Assembly: GCA_027451915.1 (NCBI GenBank)
Contig: DAIDHU010000425.1
Span: 1-15,446, forward strand
Direction of reading: 5' to 3'
Source of the DNA: Thiomonas sp.
Lineage (GTDB): Bacteria; Pseudomonadota; Gammaproteobacteria; Burkholderiales; Burkholderiaceae_C
DNA length: 15,446 nucleotides
Shown here: one piece after another, positions 1-7,123 of the stretch
Layout of the letters: each line of letters begins with the position of its first letter
How positions within the stretch are numbered: position 1 is the first letter of the stretch
The notes under the pieces: generated by a model
Databases searched by the model: none
What the model saw: the letters and a program-made list of their open reading frames with translations, nothing else
Told to the model about the DNA's origin: nothing
Translations under genes and position numbers: made by a program

Positions 1-2
1 TC

Positions 3-176
3 GCGCTCGTGCTGGACGATGAAGGCCTCGACGCAGGTCGCCAGGTGCGCGACGCCGTGCAGGGGCAGGTCAACGCCATGGACGGCGGGGTGCGCTCCAA
101 GTGGGTGTCGTCACGGTTCTTCGGCATGTCCCGATCCTCTCACAAGGAGGGGATCGGGGTCTCATGCATCAGCTAG
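3..176 (+). other. possible C-terminal fragment of an unidentified gene
   Basis: One plus-strand frame is open from the left edge to a TAG at 174-176. It has high third-position G/C and reads like protein over its first 40 codons (a stretch containing LVLDDEGLDAGRQVRDAVQ). I do not recognise a family. The opposite strand also has an open, G/C-biased frame over part of this stretch, so the strand is not certain. The last 15 or so codons overlap the hairpin at 131-157 and look less like protein. The rest of 1-315 shows no other gene; 177-315 is the upstream region of the exporter gene, and I could not identify a convincing promoter there. Confidence 0.2.
131..157 (+). repeat. inverted repeat / RNA hairpin
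   Basis: Two 11-nt arms (131-141 and 147-157) flank the pentaloop ACAAG. In plus-strand RNA all eleven positions pair, one as a G-U wobble; in minus-strand RNA that position is a C-A mismatch, so the plus-strand transcript is favoured. It could terminate a gene entering from the left, but no U-tract follows. Confidence 0.5.
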
Positions 177-315
177 ATCATGCCGCGCCTTCGCGCCCCT
201 GCGGACCGGGGCGAGGCGCGCTCGCGCCCAGGCGCAGGTCCGTTTTCGGCCAGACCGCCAGGCCGGCGGGGGCTACAGTGCGGCATCCCACCCCGAACCG
301 GCCCCCACTCGGATC

Positions 316-1191
316 ATGGCGCTTCTCGAACTCCTGCTGCTCGCCGCCATCTGGGGCGGCTCCTTCCTGTTCCTGCGCCTGTGCGCGCCGGTGCTGGGCG
401 CGCTGCCCCTGATCGAGCTGCGCGTGGGCATCGCCGCGCTGGCATTGCTGCCGGTGCTGCACAGCGCACGCCGACGCGAGCAATTGCGCCGCCACTGGCG
501 ACCGCTGGCCATCGTGGGCCTGAGCAATTCCGCCCTGCCCTTCTCCCTGTTCGCCGCGGGCGCGGTGCACCTGGGCGCGGGCTATGAATCCATCCTCAAC
601 GCCACCACGCCGCTGTGGGCCGCGCTGCTGGGGGCACTCGCCTTCGGGGCCGCCGTGTCGCGCGCCCAGGTGCTCGGGCTGGCCATCGGCCTTGGCGGCG
701 TGGTGCTGCTGGTCGCCGGTCAGGCCGACACGGGGCCCGCGGGCTCCCTGTTCGCGGCCGGCTTCGTGCTGCTGGCCCCGGTGTCCTACGGATTCGCGGC
801 CCAATACGCGCGGCGCCACCTGGGCCAGGTGGACCCGGTGCTCACCGCCTTCGCCAGCCAGGGCTTCGCCGCGCTGATGCTGGCGCTGCCGGCGGCGGCG
901 CTGTGGCCCGCGGCTGCCGTGCCCCCGGTCATCTGGGCCTATGTGCTGGCACTGGCCCTGCTGTGCACCGCCGTGGCCTACGCGCTGTACTTTCGCCTGC
1001 TGGTGCAGGTGGGCGCGGCCTACGCGGCCTCGGTGACCTTTCTCATCCCCGTGTTCGGCCTGCTGTGGGGCCGCCTGTTCCTGCACGAGGCCATCACCCC
1101 GGCCATGCTCCTGGGCTGCGCCACGATTCTCGCGGGCACCGCGCTGGCCGGCGGCCAGTGGCAGCGCCTGCTGCGGCGCCGCCTGGCTTGA
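316..1191 (+). CDS. EamA/DMT-superfamily membrane transporter
   Basis: The 291-residue product is a polytopic inner-membrane protein of the drug/metabolite transporter superfamily, probably an exporter or metabolite permease of unknown substrate. Two EamA repeats are visible. The first begins at the N-terminus (LLAAIWGGSFLFLR, the usual WG-S-F signature) and ends near LGLAIGLGGVVLLVAG. The second follows (FAAGFVLLAPVSYGFAAQY) and ends with the typical LIPVFGLLWG-(x)-FLHEAIT and LGCATILAGTALA stretch. About ten hydrophobic segments and an Arg-rich cytoplasmic tail fit the family length. I chose ATG 316 because the protein-like sequence starts exactly there; the same frame is open further upstream but reads as low-quality sequence. 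No clear Shine-Dalgarno is present. It converges with gudD, 66 nt away. A role with glucarate genes is possible but not shown. Confidence 0.9.
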   Translation: MALLELLLLAAIWGGSFLFLRLCAPVLGALPLIELRVGIAALALLPVLHSARRREQLRRHWRPLAIVGLSNSALPFSLFAAGAVHLGAGYESILNATTPLWAALLGALAFGAAVSRAQVLGLAIGLGGVVLLVAGQADTGPAGSLFAAGFVLLAPVSYGFAAQYARRHLGQVDPVLTAFASQGFAALMLALPAAALWPAAAVPPVIWAYVLALALLCTAVAYALYFRLLVQVGAAYAASVTFLIPVFGLLWGRLFLHEAITPAMLLGCATILAGTALAGGQWQRLLRRRLA

Positions 1192-1202
1192 AACCCGGCG
1201 GA

Positions 1203-1218
1203 ATGCCAGCCCCGGCAT
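1203..1218. terminator. weak hairpin between convergent genes
   Basis: ATGCC (1203-1207) and GGCAT (1214-1218) form a 5-bp stem with a 6-nt loop in the 66-nt gap between the convergent exporter and gudD genes. There is no U-tract on either strand. It is offered only as the best local terminator candidate. Confidence 0.2.
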
Positions 1219-1257
1219 CGCCCTTGGCACCTGCGCGGGCGGCCGGGGTCGCGGCGC

Positions 1258-2610
1258 TCAGCGCAGCAGGCAGGGGCGCTTGGGATCGAAGCGCCAGCCC
1301 GGCACCAGGAACTGCATCCCCGCGGCGTCATCGCGCGAGCCTTCGCCCAGGCGCAGATAGGCCTCGTGGGCGCGCTGCAGCTCGAGCTCGTCGATGCGCA
1401 CGCCCAGGCCCGGCCGCTGCGGCACGCGGATGCGTCCGCCCTCGATACGCAGGGGCTCGCGGGTCAGGCGCTGGCCGTCCTGCCAGATCCAGTGGGTGTC
1501 GATGGCGGTGACCCGCCCGGGCGCCGCGGCGGCCACATGGGTGAACATGGCCAGCGAGATGTCGAAATGGTTGTTCGAATGCGAGCCCCAGGTGAGCCCG
1601 AACATGTCGCAGAGCTGGGCCACGCGCACCGAGCCCTGCAGCGTCCAGAAATGGGGGTCGGCCAGCGGAATGTCCACCGACTGCAACTGGATCGCGTGGG
1701 CCATCTGGCGCCAGTCGGTGGCCACCATGTTGGTGGCGGTGGGCAAGCCGGTGGCCCGGCGGAACTCCGCCATCACCTCGCGCCCCGAATAGCCGTCCTG
1801 CGCCCCGCAGGGATCCTCGGCATAGGCCAGCACCTCGTGCTGGTCACGGCACAGGCTCACCGCCTGGGCCAGCGACCAGGCGCCATTCGGGTCCAGGGTG
1901 ATGCGCGCCTCGGGAAAGCGCTCGTGCAGGGCGAGCACCGCCTCCATTTCGGCGGCGCCGTCGAACACCCCGCCCTTGAGCTTGAAATCCTGGAATCCGT
2001 AGCGCGCCTGCGCGGCCTCGGCCAGGCGCACCACGGCCTGGGGGTCCAGCGCGGGCTCGTTGCGCAAGCGCAGCCAGTCATCCTCGGCATCCAGCTCGGA
2101 ACGGTAGTCCAGCGTGGTGCGAGCGCGCTCGCCCACGTAGAACAGATAGCCCAGCACGTCCACGGCGTCGCGCTGCTGCCCCTCGCCAAGCAGCGCGGCC
2201 AGGGGGCATTCCAGAAACTGGCCCAGCAGGTCCAGCAAGGCTGATTCCATGCCGGCGACGGCGTGTATGGCCACGCGCAGATCGAAGGTCTGCGCGCCCC
2301 TGCCGCCACGGTCGCGCTCCGCGAAGGCCACGCGCATGGCCTGCAGCATGGCGTTGTATTCGCCGATCGGGCGCCCCAGCACATGGGCGCGCGCATCCTC
2401 GAGCGTGCGCCGGATGGCCTCGCCGCCCGGCACCTCCCCCAGGCCGGTGCGTCCGCAGTCATCGCGCAGCAGCACGATGTTGCGGGTGAACCAGGGACCG
2501 TGCGCGCCGCTGAGGTTGAGCAGCATGCTGTCGCGGCCGGCCACCGGCACGACGCGCAATTCGGTCACCACGGGGCTGCGCGAGGCGGCGGCGGAGGATG
2601 CGGGGTTCAT
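1258..2610 (-). CDS. gudD: D-glucarate dehydratase
   Basis: This 450-aa enolase-superfamily enzyme dehydrates D-glucarate (and L-idarate) to 5-keto-4-deoxy-D-glucarate in the cytoplasm. It is very similar to the E. coli GudD sequence from memory, end to end, with an offset of about five residues. Visible catalytic residues are Lys210 and Lys212 in DFKLKGG, metal ligands Asp240 (LDPNGAWS), Glu265 (AYAEDPCG) and Asn294 (TATNM), and the His344/Asp318 dyad (WGSHSNNHFD and DIPLADPHFW). The GudD-type words ATDWRQM and QGSVRVAQLC distinguish it from GudX. The start at 2610 gives an N-terminus only a few residues longer than E. coli. It lies 23 nt downstream of gudX on the same strand, so the two are almost certainly co-transcribed; its Shine-Dalgarno is poor, which suggests translational coupling. 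The reading frame stays open far upstream, but that part is a shadow of gudX. Confidence 0.95.
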   Translation of the reverse strand: MNPASSAAASRSPVVTELRVVPVAGRDSMLLNLSGAHGPWFTRNIVLLRDDCGRTGLGEVPGGEAIRRTLEDARAHVLGRPIGEYNAMLQAMRVAFAERDRGGRGAQTFDLRVAIHAVAGMESALLDLLGQFLECPLAALLGEGQQRDAVDVLGYLFYVGERARTTLDYRSELDAEDDWLRLRNEPALDPQAVVRLAEAAQARYGFQDFKLKGGVFDGAAEMEAVLALHERFPEARITLDPNGAWSLAQAVSLCRDQHEVLAYAEDPCGAQDGYSGREVMAEFRRATGLPTATNMVATDWRQMAHAIQLQSVDIPLADPHFWTLQGSVRVAQLCDMFGLTWGSHSNNHFDISLAMFTHVAAAAPGRVTAIDTHWIWQDGQRLTREPLRIEGGRIRVPQRPGLGVRIDELELQRAHEAYLRLGEGSRDDAAGMQFLVPGWRFDPKRPCLLR

Positions 2611-2633
2611 GGAAAGGGGGTGTGGGGAACGAT

Positions 2634-3968
2634 TCAACGGACCATGGCGGGGCGCTTGCGCTCGAAGCTCCAGCCGGGAAGGAGTTGACGCATGGCCGTG
2701 GCGTCGTCGCGCCCGCCGGCCGGAAGACTGCGATACAGCCGATGCGCCTGCTCGACGCGTTGCATGTCGAGTTCGACCCCCAGGCCCGGGCGCCGCGGCA
2801 CGGCGATGCGTCCGCCCTCGATGCGCAAGGGCTCGCGGGTCAGCGCCTGGCCTTCCTGCCAGATCCAGTGGGTGTCGATGGCCGTGGGCCGCCCCGGCAC
2901 CGCCGCGCCCACGTGGGTGAACATGGCCAGGGAGACGTCGAAGTGATTGTTGGAATGGCAGCCCCAGGTCAGGCCCCAGTCGTCGCACAGCTCGGCCACC
3001 CGCACCGCGCCCGACAGGGTCCAGAAATGGGGATCGGCCAGCGGGATGTCCACCGCGCCCAGCAGGGTGGAGTGGCCCAGCTCGCGCCAGTTGGTGGCCA
3101 CCATGTTGGTGGCCACCGGCACCGCGGTGGCGCGCCGGAACTCGGTCATCACCTCGCGCCCGCTGTAGCCATCCTCGGCGCCGCAGGGATCCTCCGCATA
3201 GGCCAGCACGCCGCGCAGCGGGCGGCACAGATCGACGGCTTCGCGCAGCGACCAGGCGCCGTTGGGGTCGATGGTCACGCGCGCACCGGGAAAGCGCCGC
3301 GCCAGCTCGGCCACCGTGGCGGCCTCCTCGGCGCCCGCCAGCACGCCGCCCTTGAGCTTGAAGTCCCGGAAACCGTACAGATCCTGGGCAGCCTCGGCCA
3401 GGCGCAACACGGCGGCGCTGTCCATCGCCGCCTCGCGGCGCAGGCGATACCAGGCGTGCCCGTCGCGGGAGCCGACCTCGTAGGGCAGCGTGGTACGCCG
3501 CGCGTCGCCGACGAAAAACATATAGCCCAGCACCGTCACATGGTCGCGCTGCAGGCCCGGGCCGAGCAGCTCGGCCACGGGGACTCCCAGGCACTGCCCC
3601 AGCAGGTCCAGCAGCGCAGCCTCCAGGGCCGCCACGGCATTGATGCCCAGCTCGAAGGTCCAGGCTCCACGCCCGAAGGTTTCGGTGTCCGCGCCGCGAT
3701 GCTCGGAGCGCAGCGCGGAGACCAGGCCGCGCATGCGCGCGACCGGCTGGCCCAGCAGGCGCGGTGCCGCCGCCTCCAGGGCGTGGCGCAGGCCCTCTCC
3801 GCCGGGCGCCTCGCCCACGCCGAGATGCCCGGCATCGTCCTCGAGCAGCACCAGGTTGCGGGTGAACAGCGGGGCATGCGCGCCGCCGATGTTGAGCAAC
3901 ATGCTGTCCTGCCCGGCGACCGGGATGACCCGCATGCGGGTGAGCAGGGGACCGCTGGAGATGGACAT
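2634..3968 (-). CDS. gudX: glucarate dehydratase-related protein GudX
   Basis: This 444-aa paralogue of GudD matches E. coli GudX more closely than GudD. It carries the GudX-type words DTFGRGAWTFEL, NAVAALEAALLDLLG, ATNWRE, LSGAVRVAELCDDWGLTWG and CHSNNHFD. All expected enolase-superfamily residues are kept: Lys204 and Lys206, Asp234, Glu259, Asn288, Asp312 and His338. It should therefore be able to bind Mg and act on glucarate or a related aldarate; in E. coli GudX is a much weaker enzyme than GudD and its physiological role is unclear (established knowledge). ATG 3968 aligns residue for residue with the E. coli N-terminus; an in-frame ATG at 3995 would add nine residues. It is the first gene of a gudX-gudD pair, preceded by a 149-nt gap with operator-like repeats. 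No glucarate transporter or aldolase gene is visible in the window. Confidence 0.92.
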   Translation of the reverse strand: MSISSGPLLTRMRVIPVAGQDSMLLNIGGAHAPLFTRNLVLLEDDAGHLGVGEAPGGEGLRHALEAAAPRLLGQPVARMRGLVSALRSEHRGADTETFGRGAWTFELGINAVAALEAALLDLLGQCLGVPVAELLGPGLQRDHVTVLGYMFFVGDARRTTLPYEVGSRDGHAWYRLRREAAMDSAAVLRLAEAAQDLYGFRDFKLKGGVLAGAEEAATVAELARRFPGARVTIDPNGAWSLREAVDLCRPLRGVLAYAEDPCGAEDGYSGREVMTEFRRATAVPVATNMVATNWRELGHSTLLGAVDIPLADPHFWTLSGAVRVAELCDDWGLTWGCHSNNHFDVSLAMFTHVGAAVPGRPTAIDTHWIWQEGQALTREPLRIEGGRIAVPRRPGLGVELDMQRVEQAHRLYRSLPAGGRDDATAMRQLLPGWSFERKRPAMVR

Positions 3969-4027
3969 GGAACGAGACTCGGCGCGCGGCGGCATCGCGA
4001 TGGCGGCCGCCCGGGAGCCTGCATTCT

Positions 4028-4047
4028 TCGGGAAGATCGATTCCCGA
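4028..4047. promoter_or_regulatory. inverted repeat upstream of gudX (candidate operator)
   Basis: Perfect 7-nt arms TCGGGAA (4028-4034) and TTCCCGA (4041-4047) flank 6 nt. A direct repeat, GATCGATTC (4035-4043) and GATCAATTC (4046-4054), overlaps it. The patch is distinctly more A/T-rich than its surroundings and lies 60-80 nt upstream of the gudX start, which suits a regulator-binding site. The regulator is not encoded here. Confidence 0.4.
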
Positions 4048-4057
4048 TCAATTCAAA

Positions 4058-4080
4058 GAATGGCGCCATTCATGCCATTC
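4058..4080. promoter_or_regulatory. 14-bp perfect palindrome plus extra half-site upstream of gudX
   Basis: GAATGGCGCCATTC (4058-4071) is a perfect palindrome. Its half-site GCCATTC recurs at 4074-4080, giving three half-sites in 23 nt. On the minus strand a TTGAAT (4056-4051) that could serve as a weak -35 lies between this cluster and the repeat at 4028-4047; no good -10 follows at 16-18 nt. It is a candidate operator for the gudX-gudD pair. Confidence 0.4.
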
Positions 4081-4117
4081 CTGGATCGATGACCCGCGTT
4101 GCGGGCCGAGCCCGGCT

Positions 4118-4447
4118 TCAGCGCGTCAAGGCGATGGTCACCAGCGCCGAGGCGTCCTCGGTGGCGAGCACCCCGTGCACGCACCCGCCCGGCAGGTACA
4201 TCAGCTGTCCCGCGCGCAGCGGGTGCTCGCGCCCATCGGCGCTGATGGTCAGGGCGCCTTCGAGACAGTGGATGGTGATGTCGCCGGCGACCTTGTGCGA
4301 AGGGAACTGCTCTCCCGCGCGCAGCACCAGCCGAACGACCTCCAGGTCGCGGGCCTTGAACAGGGCCTTGCTGCGCTCGCCTTGGACTGCCTGGCCGAGC
4401 GGCCCGACGTCGACGGCTTGCGCGGGCTGTGCATGCTCCATGGCCAT
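4118..4447 (-). CDS. small single-domain cupin protein
   Basis: The 109-aa protein is a single conserved beta-barrel (cupin) of unknown function. The second cupin motif is clear: GQLMYLPGGCVHGV, with His91. In the first motif the usual HxH is reduced to one His (His51 in FPSHKVAGDITIHCLEG) and the Glu is not obvious, so metal binding may be altered or absent. The start ATG at 4447 is favoured by GGAG six nt upstream; ATG 4441 is a possible alternative. It lies 27 nt downstream of lipA on the same strand and is probably read through from lipBA, with gudX 149 nt further on. Small cupins of this kind often bind sugars or act as sensors, but no substrate can be assigned. Confidence 0.8.
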   Translation of the reverse strand: MAMEHAQPAQAVDVGPLGQAVQGERSKALFKARDLEVVRLVLRAGEQFPSHKVAGDITIHCLEGALTISADGREHPLRAGQLMYLPGGCVHGVLATEDASALVTIALTR

Positions 4448-4474
4448 TGCGATCTCCGGACCCGGCCAGTCGAC

Positions 4475-5428
4475 TCAAACCCCGGCTTCGCGGGCCTGGG
4501 CGTCGGCGTGGTAGCTGGAGCGCACCATCGGGCCCACGGCCGCGTGGCTGAAGCCCAGGGCCCTGGCCTCGCGCTCCAGCGCGGCGAAGCCGTCCGGCTC
4601 CACGTAGCGCAGCACCGGCAGGTGGTGATTGCTGGGGGCCAGGTACTGGCCCACCGTGAGCATGTCCACCTGGTGCTCGCGCAGGTCGCGCATGACCTGC
4701 ACGATTTCCTCGTCGGTCTCGCCCAGGCCGACCATCAGGCCGCTCTTGGTGGGCACCTGGGGATGGGCCTGCTTGAACTGCTGCAACAGCTTGAGCGAAT
4801 GCGCGTAGTCGGCGCCGGGACGGGCCTGGCGGTACAGGCGCGGCACGGTTTCGAGGTTGTGGTTCATGACGTCGGGCGGCGCGGCGTCGAACACCTCCAG
4901 CGCGCGCTCCAGGCGGCCGCGGAAATCGGGCACCAGCACCTCGATCTGCGTGGCCGGCGAGCGCTCGCGGATGGCGCGGATGCAGTCCACGAAGTGCTGG
5001 GCGCCACCGTCGCGCAGGTCGTCGCGGTCCACGCTGGTGACCACCACGTAGCGCAGGCGCAGGCGGGCGATGGTGTCGGCCAGGCGCTGCGGTTCCTGCG
5101 CATCCAGCGGGTCGGGACGGCCGTGACCCACGTCGCAGAAGGGACAGCGCCGGGTGCACTTGTCCCCCATGATCATGAAGGTGGCGGTGCCGTGGCCGAA
5201 GCATTCGCCGATGTTCGGGCAGCTGGCTTCCTCGCACACCGTGACCAGCGACTGCTCGCGCAGGATGCCCTTGATCTCGTTGAAACGCGACGACGCTGGC
5301 GGCGCCTTCACGCGTATCCATTGCGGCTTCTTCAGAACGGGCGCGTCGGCGACGATCTTGATGGGGATGCGCGCGGTCTTGGATTCGCCTTTCTGCTTCT
5401 GGCGCGGATCGATGGCTTCTTGGCTCAT
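4475..5428 (-). CDS. lipA: lipoyl synthase
   Basis: The 317-aa radical-SAM enzyme inserts two sulfur atoms into the octanoyl chain carried on lipoyl domains, making lipoate. The auxiliary cluster motif CEEASCPNIGEC supplies Cys65, Cys70 and Cys76. The SAM-cluster motif CTRRCPFC supplies Cys91, Cys95 and Cys98. The C-terminal RSSY motif (303-306) supplies the Ser ligand to the auxiliary cluster. Length and motif order are standard. The start at 5428 overlaps the lipB stop by ATGA, which fixes the operon order lipB-lipA and implies translational coupling. The N-terminal 30 residues (Lys/Gln/Glu-rich) are typical of proteobacterial LipA. The frame stays open upstream of 5428, but that portion is antisense or shadow to lipB. 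The cupin gene follows 27 nt downstream. Confidence 0.97.
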   Translation of the reverse strand: MSQEAIDPRQKQKGESKTARIPIKIVADAPVLKKPQWIRVKAPPASSRFNEIKGILREQSLVTVCEEASCPNIGECFGHGTATFMIMGDKCTRRCPFCDVGHGRPDPLDAQEPQRLADTIARLRLRYVVVTSVDRDDLRDGGAQHFVDCIRAIRERSPATQIEVLVPDFRGRLERALEVFDAAPPDVMNHNLETVPRLYRQARPGADYAHSLKLLQQFKQAHPQVPTKSGLMVGLGETDEEIVQVMRDLREHQVDMLTVGQYLAPSNHHLPVLRYVEPDGFAALEREARALGFSHAAVGPMVRSSYHADAQAREAGV

Positions 5429-6294
5429 GAGCTTCGGGGTTGGGGGTGGCCACCGGGGCATGGGCCCGCGCTCTGCGCGCGCTCCAGGTCCTCGGCCAGC
5501 ATCGCCAGTTCGGTGGCGAAACACATGGCCACCGCGTCGGGCAGCGCGTGCACGCCCAGGGTGGCCAGATCGACGCTTTCCAGGCCTCGGTACCCGCAGG
5601 GGTTGATGCCCTCGAAGGGGCGCAGGTCCATGTCGACGTTGATGGACACGCCGTGGTAGGTGCAGCCGTTGCGCACCTTCAGGCCCAGCGCGGAAACCTT
5701 CGCGCCGGCGCGCGCGTGGGGCGCGCCGACATACACGCCGGGCGCGCTCGGGCGCCGCAGCCCGACCACGCCGTGGCGTGCCAGGGTGCGGATCACCGCC
5801 TCTTCGAGGCGCTGCACGGTCTCGCGCACCATCCAGCGACGGCGCCGCAGGTCGAACAGGCAGTACACCACCGCCTGACCGGGCCCGTGGTAGCTGACCT
5901 GGCCGCCGCGGTCGGTGGGCACCACGGGAATGGCGCCGGGGTCGAGCACGTGCGAGGGGTCGGCGGCCTGGCCCAGGGTGTAGACGGGCAGATGCTCGAG
6001 CAGCCAGATCTCGTCGGGGGTGTGCGGGCCGCGCGCGTCGGTGAAGGCACGCATGGCGCGCCAGGTCGGCAGGTAGGACTGCAGGCCCAGGCTGCGCAGC
6101 AGGAAGCCGCCGGGCAGGGTCTGCGCCGGTCGGGCCAGCGCTCGCTGCAGGGCCTGTTCGTCCGCGTGGGCAATGGATGGCCCGGCGTCCCGCGCGAGAA
6201 ACGCGGCCGGCGAGGCGCGCCCGGGGCCCGGCGCGTCGGCCAGGCTTGCCTTGCCGTCGACCAGCGGGGAGCCCGGATGGAATGAGGCGACCAT
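5425..6294 (-). CDS. lipB: octanoyl-[ACP]:protein N-octanoyltransferase with N-terminal extension
   Basis: LipB transfers the octanoyl group from acyl carrier protein to lipoyl domains of 2-oxoacid dehydrogenases and GcvH, supplying the substrate for LipA. The family core starts near residue 65 (LLRSLGLQSYLPTWRAM). It contains LLEHLPVYTLG, the DRGGQVSYHGPGQ motif, the catalytic Lys199 (GAKVSALGLKV) and the catalytic Cys233 (INPCGYRGL). ATG 6294 has AGGA eight nt upstream; ATG 6303 is also possible. Either start leaves some 60 low-complexity, Ala/Gly/Pro-rich residues before the core, which most LipB proteins lack, and I saw no ATG or GTG closer to the core. The stop overlaps lipA. The ybeD/DUF493 gene often found upstream of lipB is absent; a TlpA-like gene is there instead, 131 nt away. 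Confidence 0.95.
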   Translation of the reverse strand: MVASFHPGSPLVDGKASLADAPGPGRASPAAFLARDAGPSIAHADEQALQRALARPAQTLPGGFLLRSLGLQSYLPTWRAMRAFTDARGPHTPDEIWLLEHLPVYTLGQAADPSHVLDPGAIPVVPTDRGGQVSYHGPGQAVVYCLFDLRRRRWMVRETVQRLEEAVIRTLARHGVVGLRRPSAPGVYVGAPHARAGAKVSALGLKVRNGCTYHGVSINVDMDLRPFEGINPCGYRGLESVDLATLGVHALPDAVAMCFATELAMLAEDLERAQSAGPCPGGHPQPRSS

Positions 6295-6314
6295 GGCCCC
6301 CATCCTAACGCGAG

Positions 6315-6334
6315 AATCCGGGTTTCCCCGGATT
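6315..6334 (-). promoter_or_regulatory. GNRA-capped hairpin in the lipB upstream region
   Basis: AATCCGGG and CCCGGATT form a perfect 8-bp stem. On the minus strand the loop is GAAA, a GNRA tetraloop, so the RNA form should be very stable. It lies about 20 nt upstream of the lipB start and about 90 nt downstream of the TlpA-like stop. It could be the end of the upstream transcript or a 5'-leader element; no U-tract follows on the minus strand. Confidence 0.45.
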
Positions 6335-6425
6335 TCTGGCTTTGACCATGCCACTGCTGGGCGAATCGGGCGCTGGCCGGGTGTTCATGACCGGGGGCAC
6401 GGGGTGCGCGCCGCGGCATCGGCCC

Positions 6426-6953
6426 TCAGGCCTGTCGCTGCACCAGCTGACCGATCATGGCCTGCAGCTCACCCATGTTCGGCGGCCCGACATACTGCTT
6501 GACAATGCGTCCGGAGCGGTCGATCAGGAAACTGGTCGGGGTCAGGCGCACGTTGCCGAAAGCCTTGGCGACGTCGCCTGAGCGGTCCATCGCCACCGGA
6601 AAGGGCAGCTTGCCCACCGGCCCCGAGCGCGCGAAATTCTCCACGTACTGCGGGTTGTCGTAGTCCATCGATACCGCCACCAGGTCGAAACCCTTGGGCG
6701 CGAAGGTGTCGTAGGTGTGCACCATGTTGCGCATGTCGCCGACGCAGGTGGTGCAGCTGGTGGCCCAGAACTCGACCAGCACGACCTTGCCGCGCAGGTC
6801 CTGCGAACTCAGCGTGCTGCCTCCGACCAGGTGGTAGTCCACGCTGGGGGCCTTCGGGTCGCGCCCGAAGGCGTTCCACGCCAGCACGCCGGCCGCGGCG
6901 ACCAGCACGACGCCGGCGATGGCGCCCCACAGACTCTTGTTGGATGCTTGCAT
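6426..6953 (-). CDS. membrane-anchored TlpA/ResA-like thiol-disulfide oxidoreductase
   Basis: The 175-aa protein has one N-terminal hydrophobic segment (about residues 8-27) that anchors a periplasmic thioredoxin-fold domain. The active-site motif is WATSCTTC with Cys67 and Cys70, followed by the AhpC/TSA-type insertion common in TlpA proteins and the cis-proline Pro139 in LTPTSFLID. CTTC is an uncommon dipeptide between the cysteines compared with CxPC, so redox potential may differ. Such proteins usually reduce apocytochrome c or copper-chaperone cysteines. That would fit the c-type cytochrome-porin elsewhere in the window, but the link is only an inference. ATG 6953 is supported by AAGGGG six nt upstream. 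The SWIB gene lies 170 nt upstream on the same strand; lipB lies 131 nt downstream. Confidence 0.88.
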   Translation of the reverse strand: MQASNKSLWGAIAGVVLVAAAGVLAWNAFGRDPKAPSVDYHLVGGSTLSSQDLRGKVVLVEFWATSCTTCVGDMRNMVHTYDTFAPKGFDLVAVSMDYDNPQYVENFARSGPVGKLPFPVAMDRSGDVAKAFGNVRLTPTSFLIDRSGRIVKQYVGPPNMGELQAMIGQLVQRQA

Positions 6954-7070
6954 CGCAAACCCCTTGCCATTGCTTCGGGCCGTGGCGTTCGCGCCGCGCG
7001 CCCGCGGAACCAGGCCTCGAACAGGCCTCCGCTACGCAAAGAGGTCGTATTTTACGCCGCGGCGAGCGCG

Positions 7071-7109
7071 TGCGGGGACCCGCAAGTCCGCGCGGCACAA
7101 GGCCGCGCG
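7071..7109 (-). terminator. tandem hairpins downstream of the SWIB gene
   Basis: CGCGCGGC (7089-7096) and GCCGCGCG (7102-7109) form a perfect 8-bp stem with a 5-nt loop (CTTGT on the minus strand), beginning 14 nt after the SWIB stop. A second, short stem formed by TGCGG/CCGCA lies at 7071-7084. Both are well placed to end the SWIB transcript, but neither is followed by a U-tract. Confidence 0.45.
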
Positions 7110-7123
7110 CGACCCGCCAGGGC

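Noticed and set aside
178..1230. 350-aa frame antisense to the EamA gene
   Set aside because: Its Gln/Gly/Arg/His-rich composition is typical of the complement of a high-GC gene; no family features.
2611..3594. A long minus-strand frame continuous with gudD that would make a 778-aa protein
   Set aside because: The upstream part is an out-of-frame reading of gudX; GudD homology starts at the ATG at 2610.
4035..4056. TTGAATTGATC upstream of gudX as an FNR site
   Set aside because: The second half-site is missing at the required spacing; the repeats present have different symmetry.
2598..5659. Long plus-strand frames (up to 638 aa) across gudX, the cupin and lipA
   Set aside because: They are shadows of minus-strand genes with clear homology and catalytic motifs.
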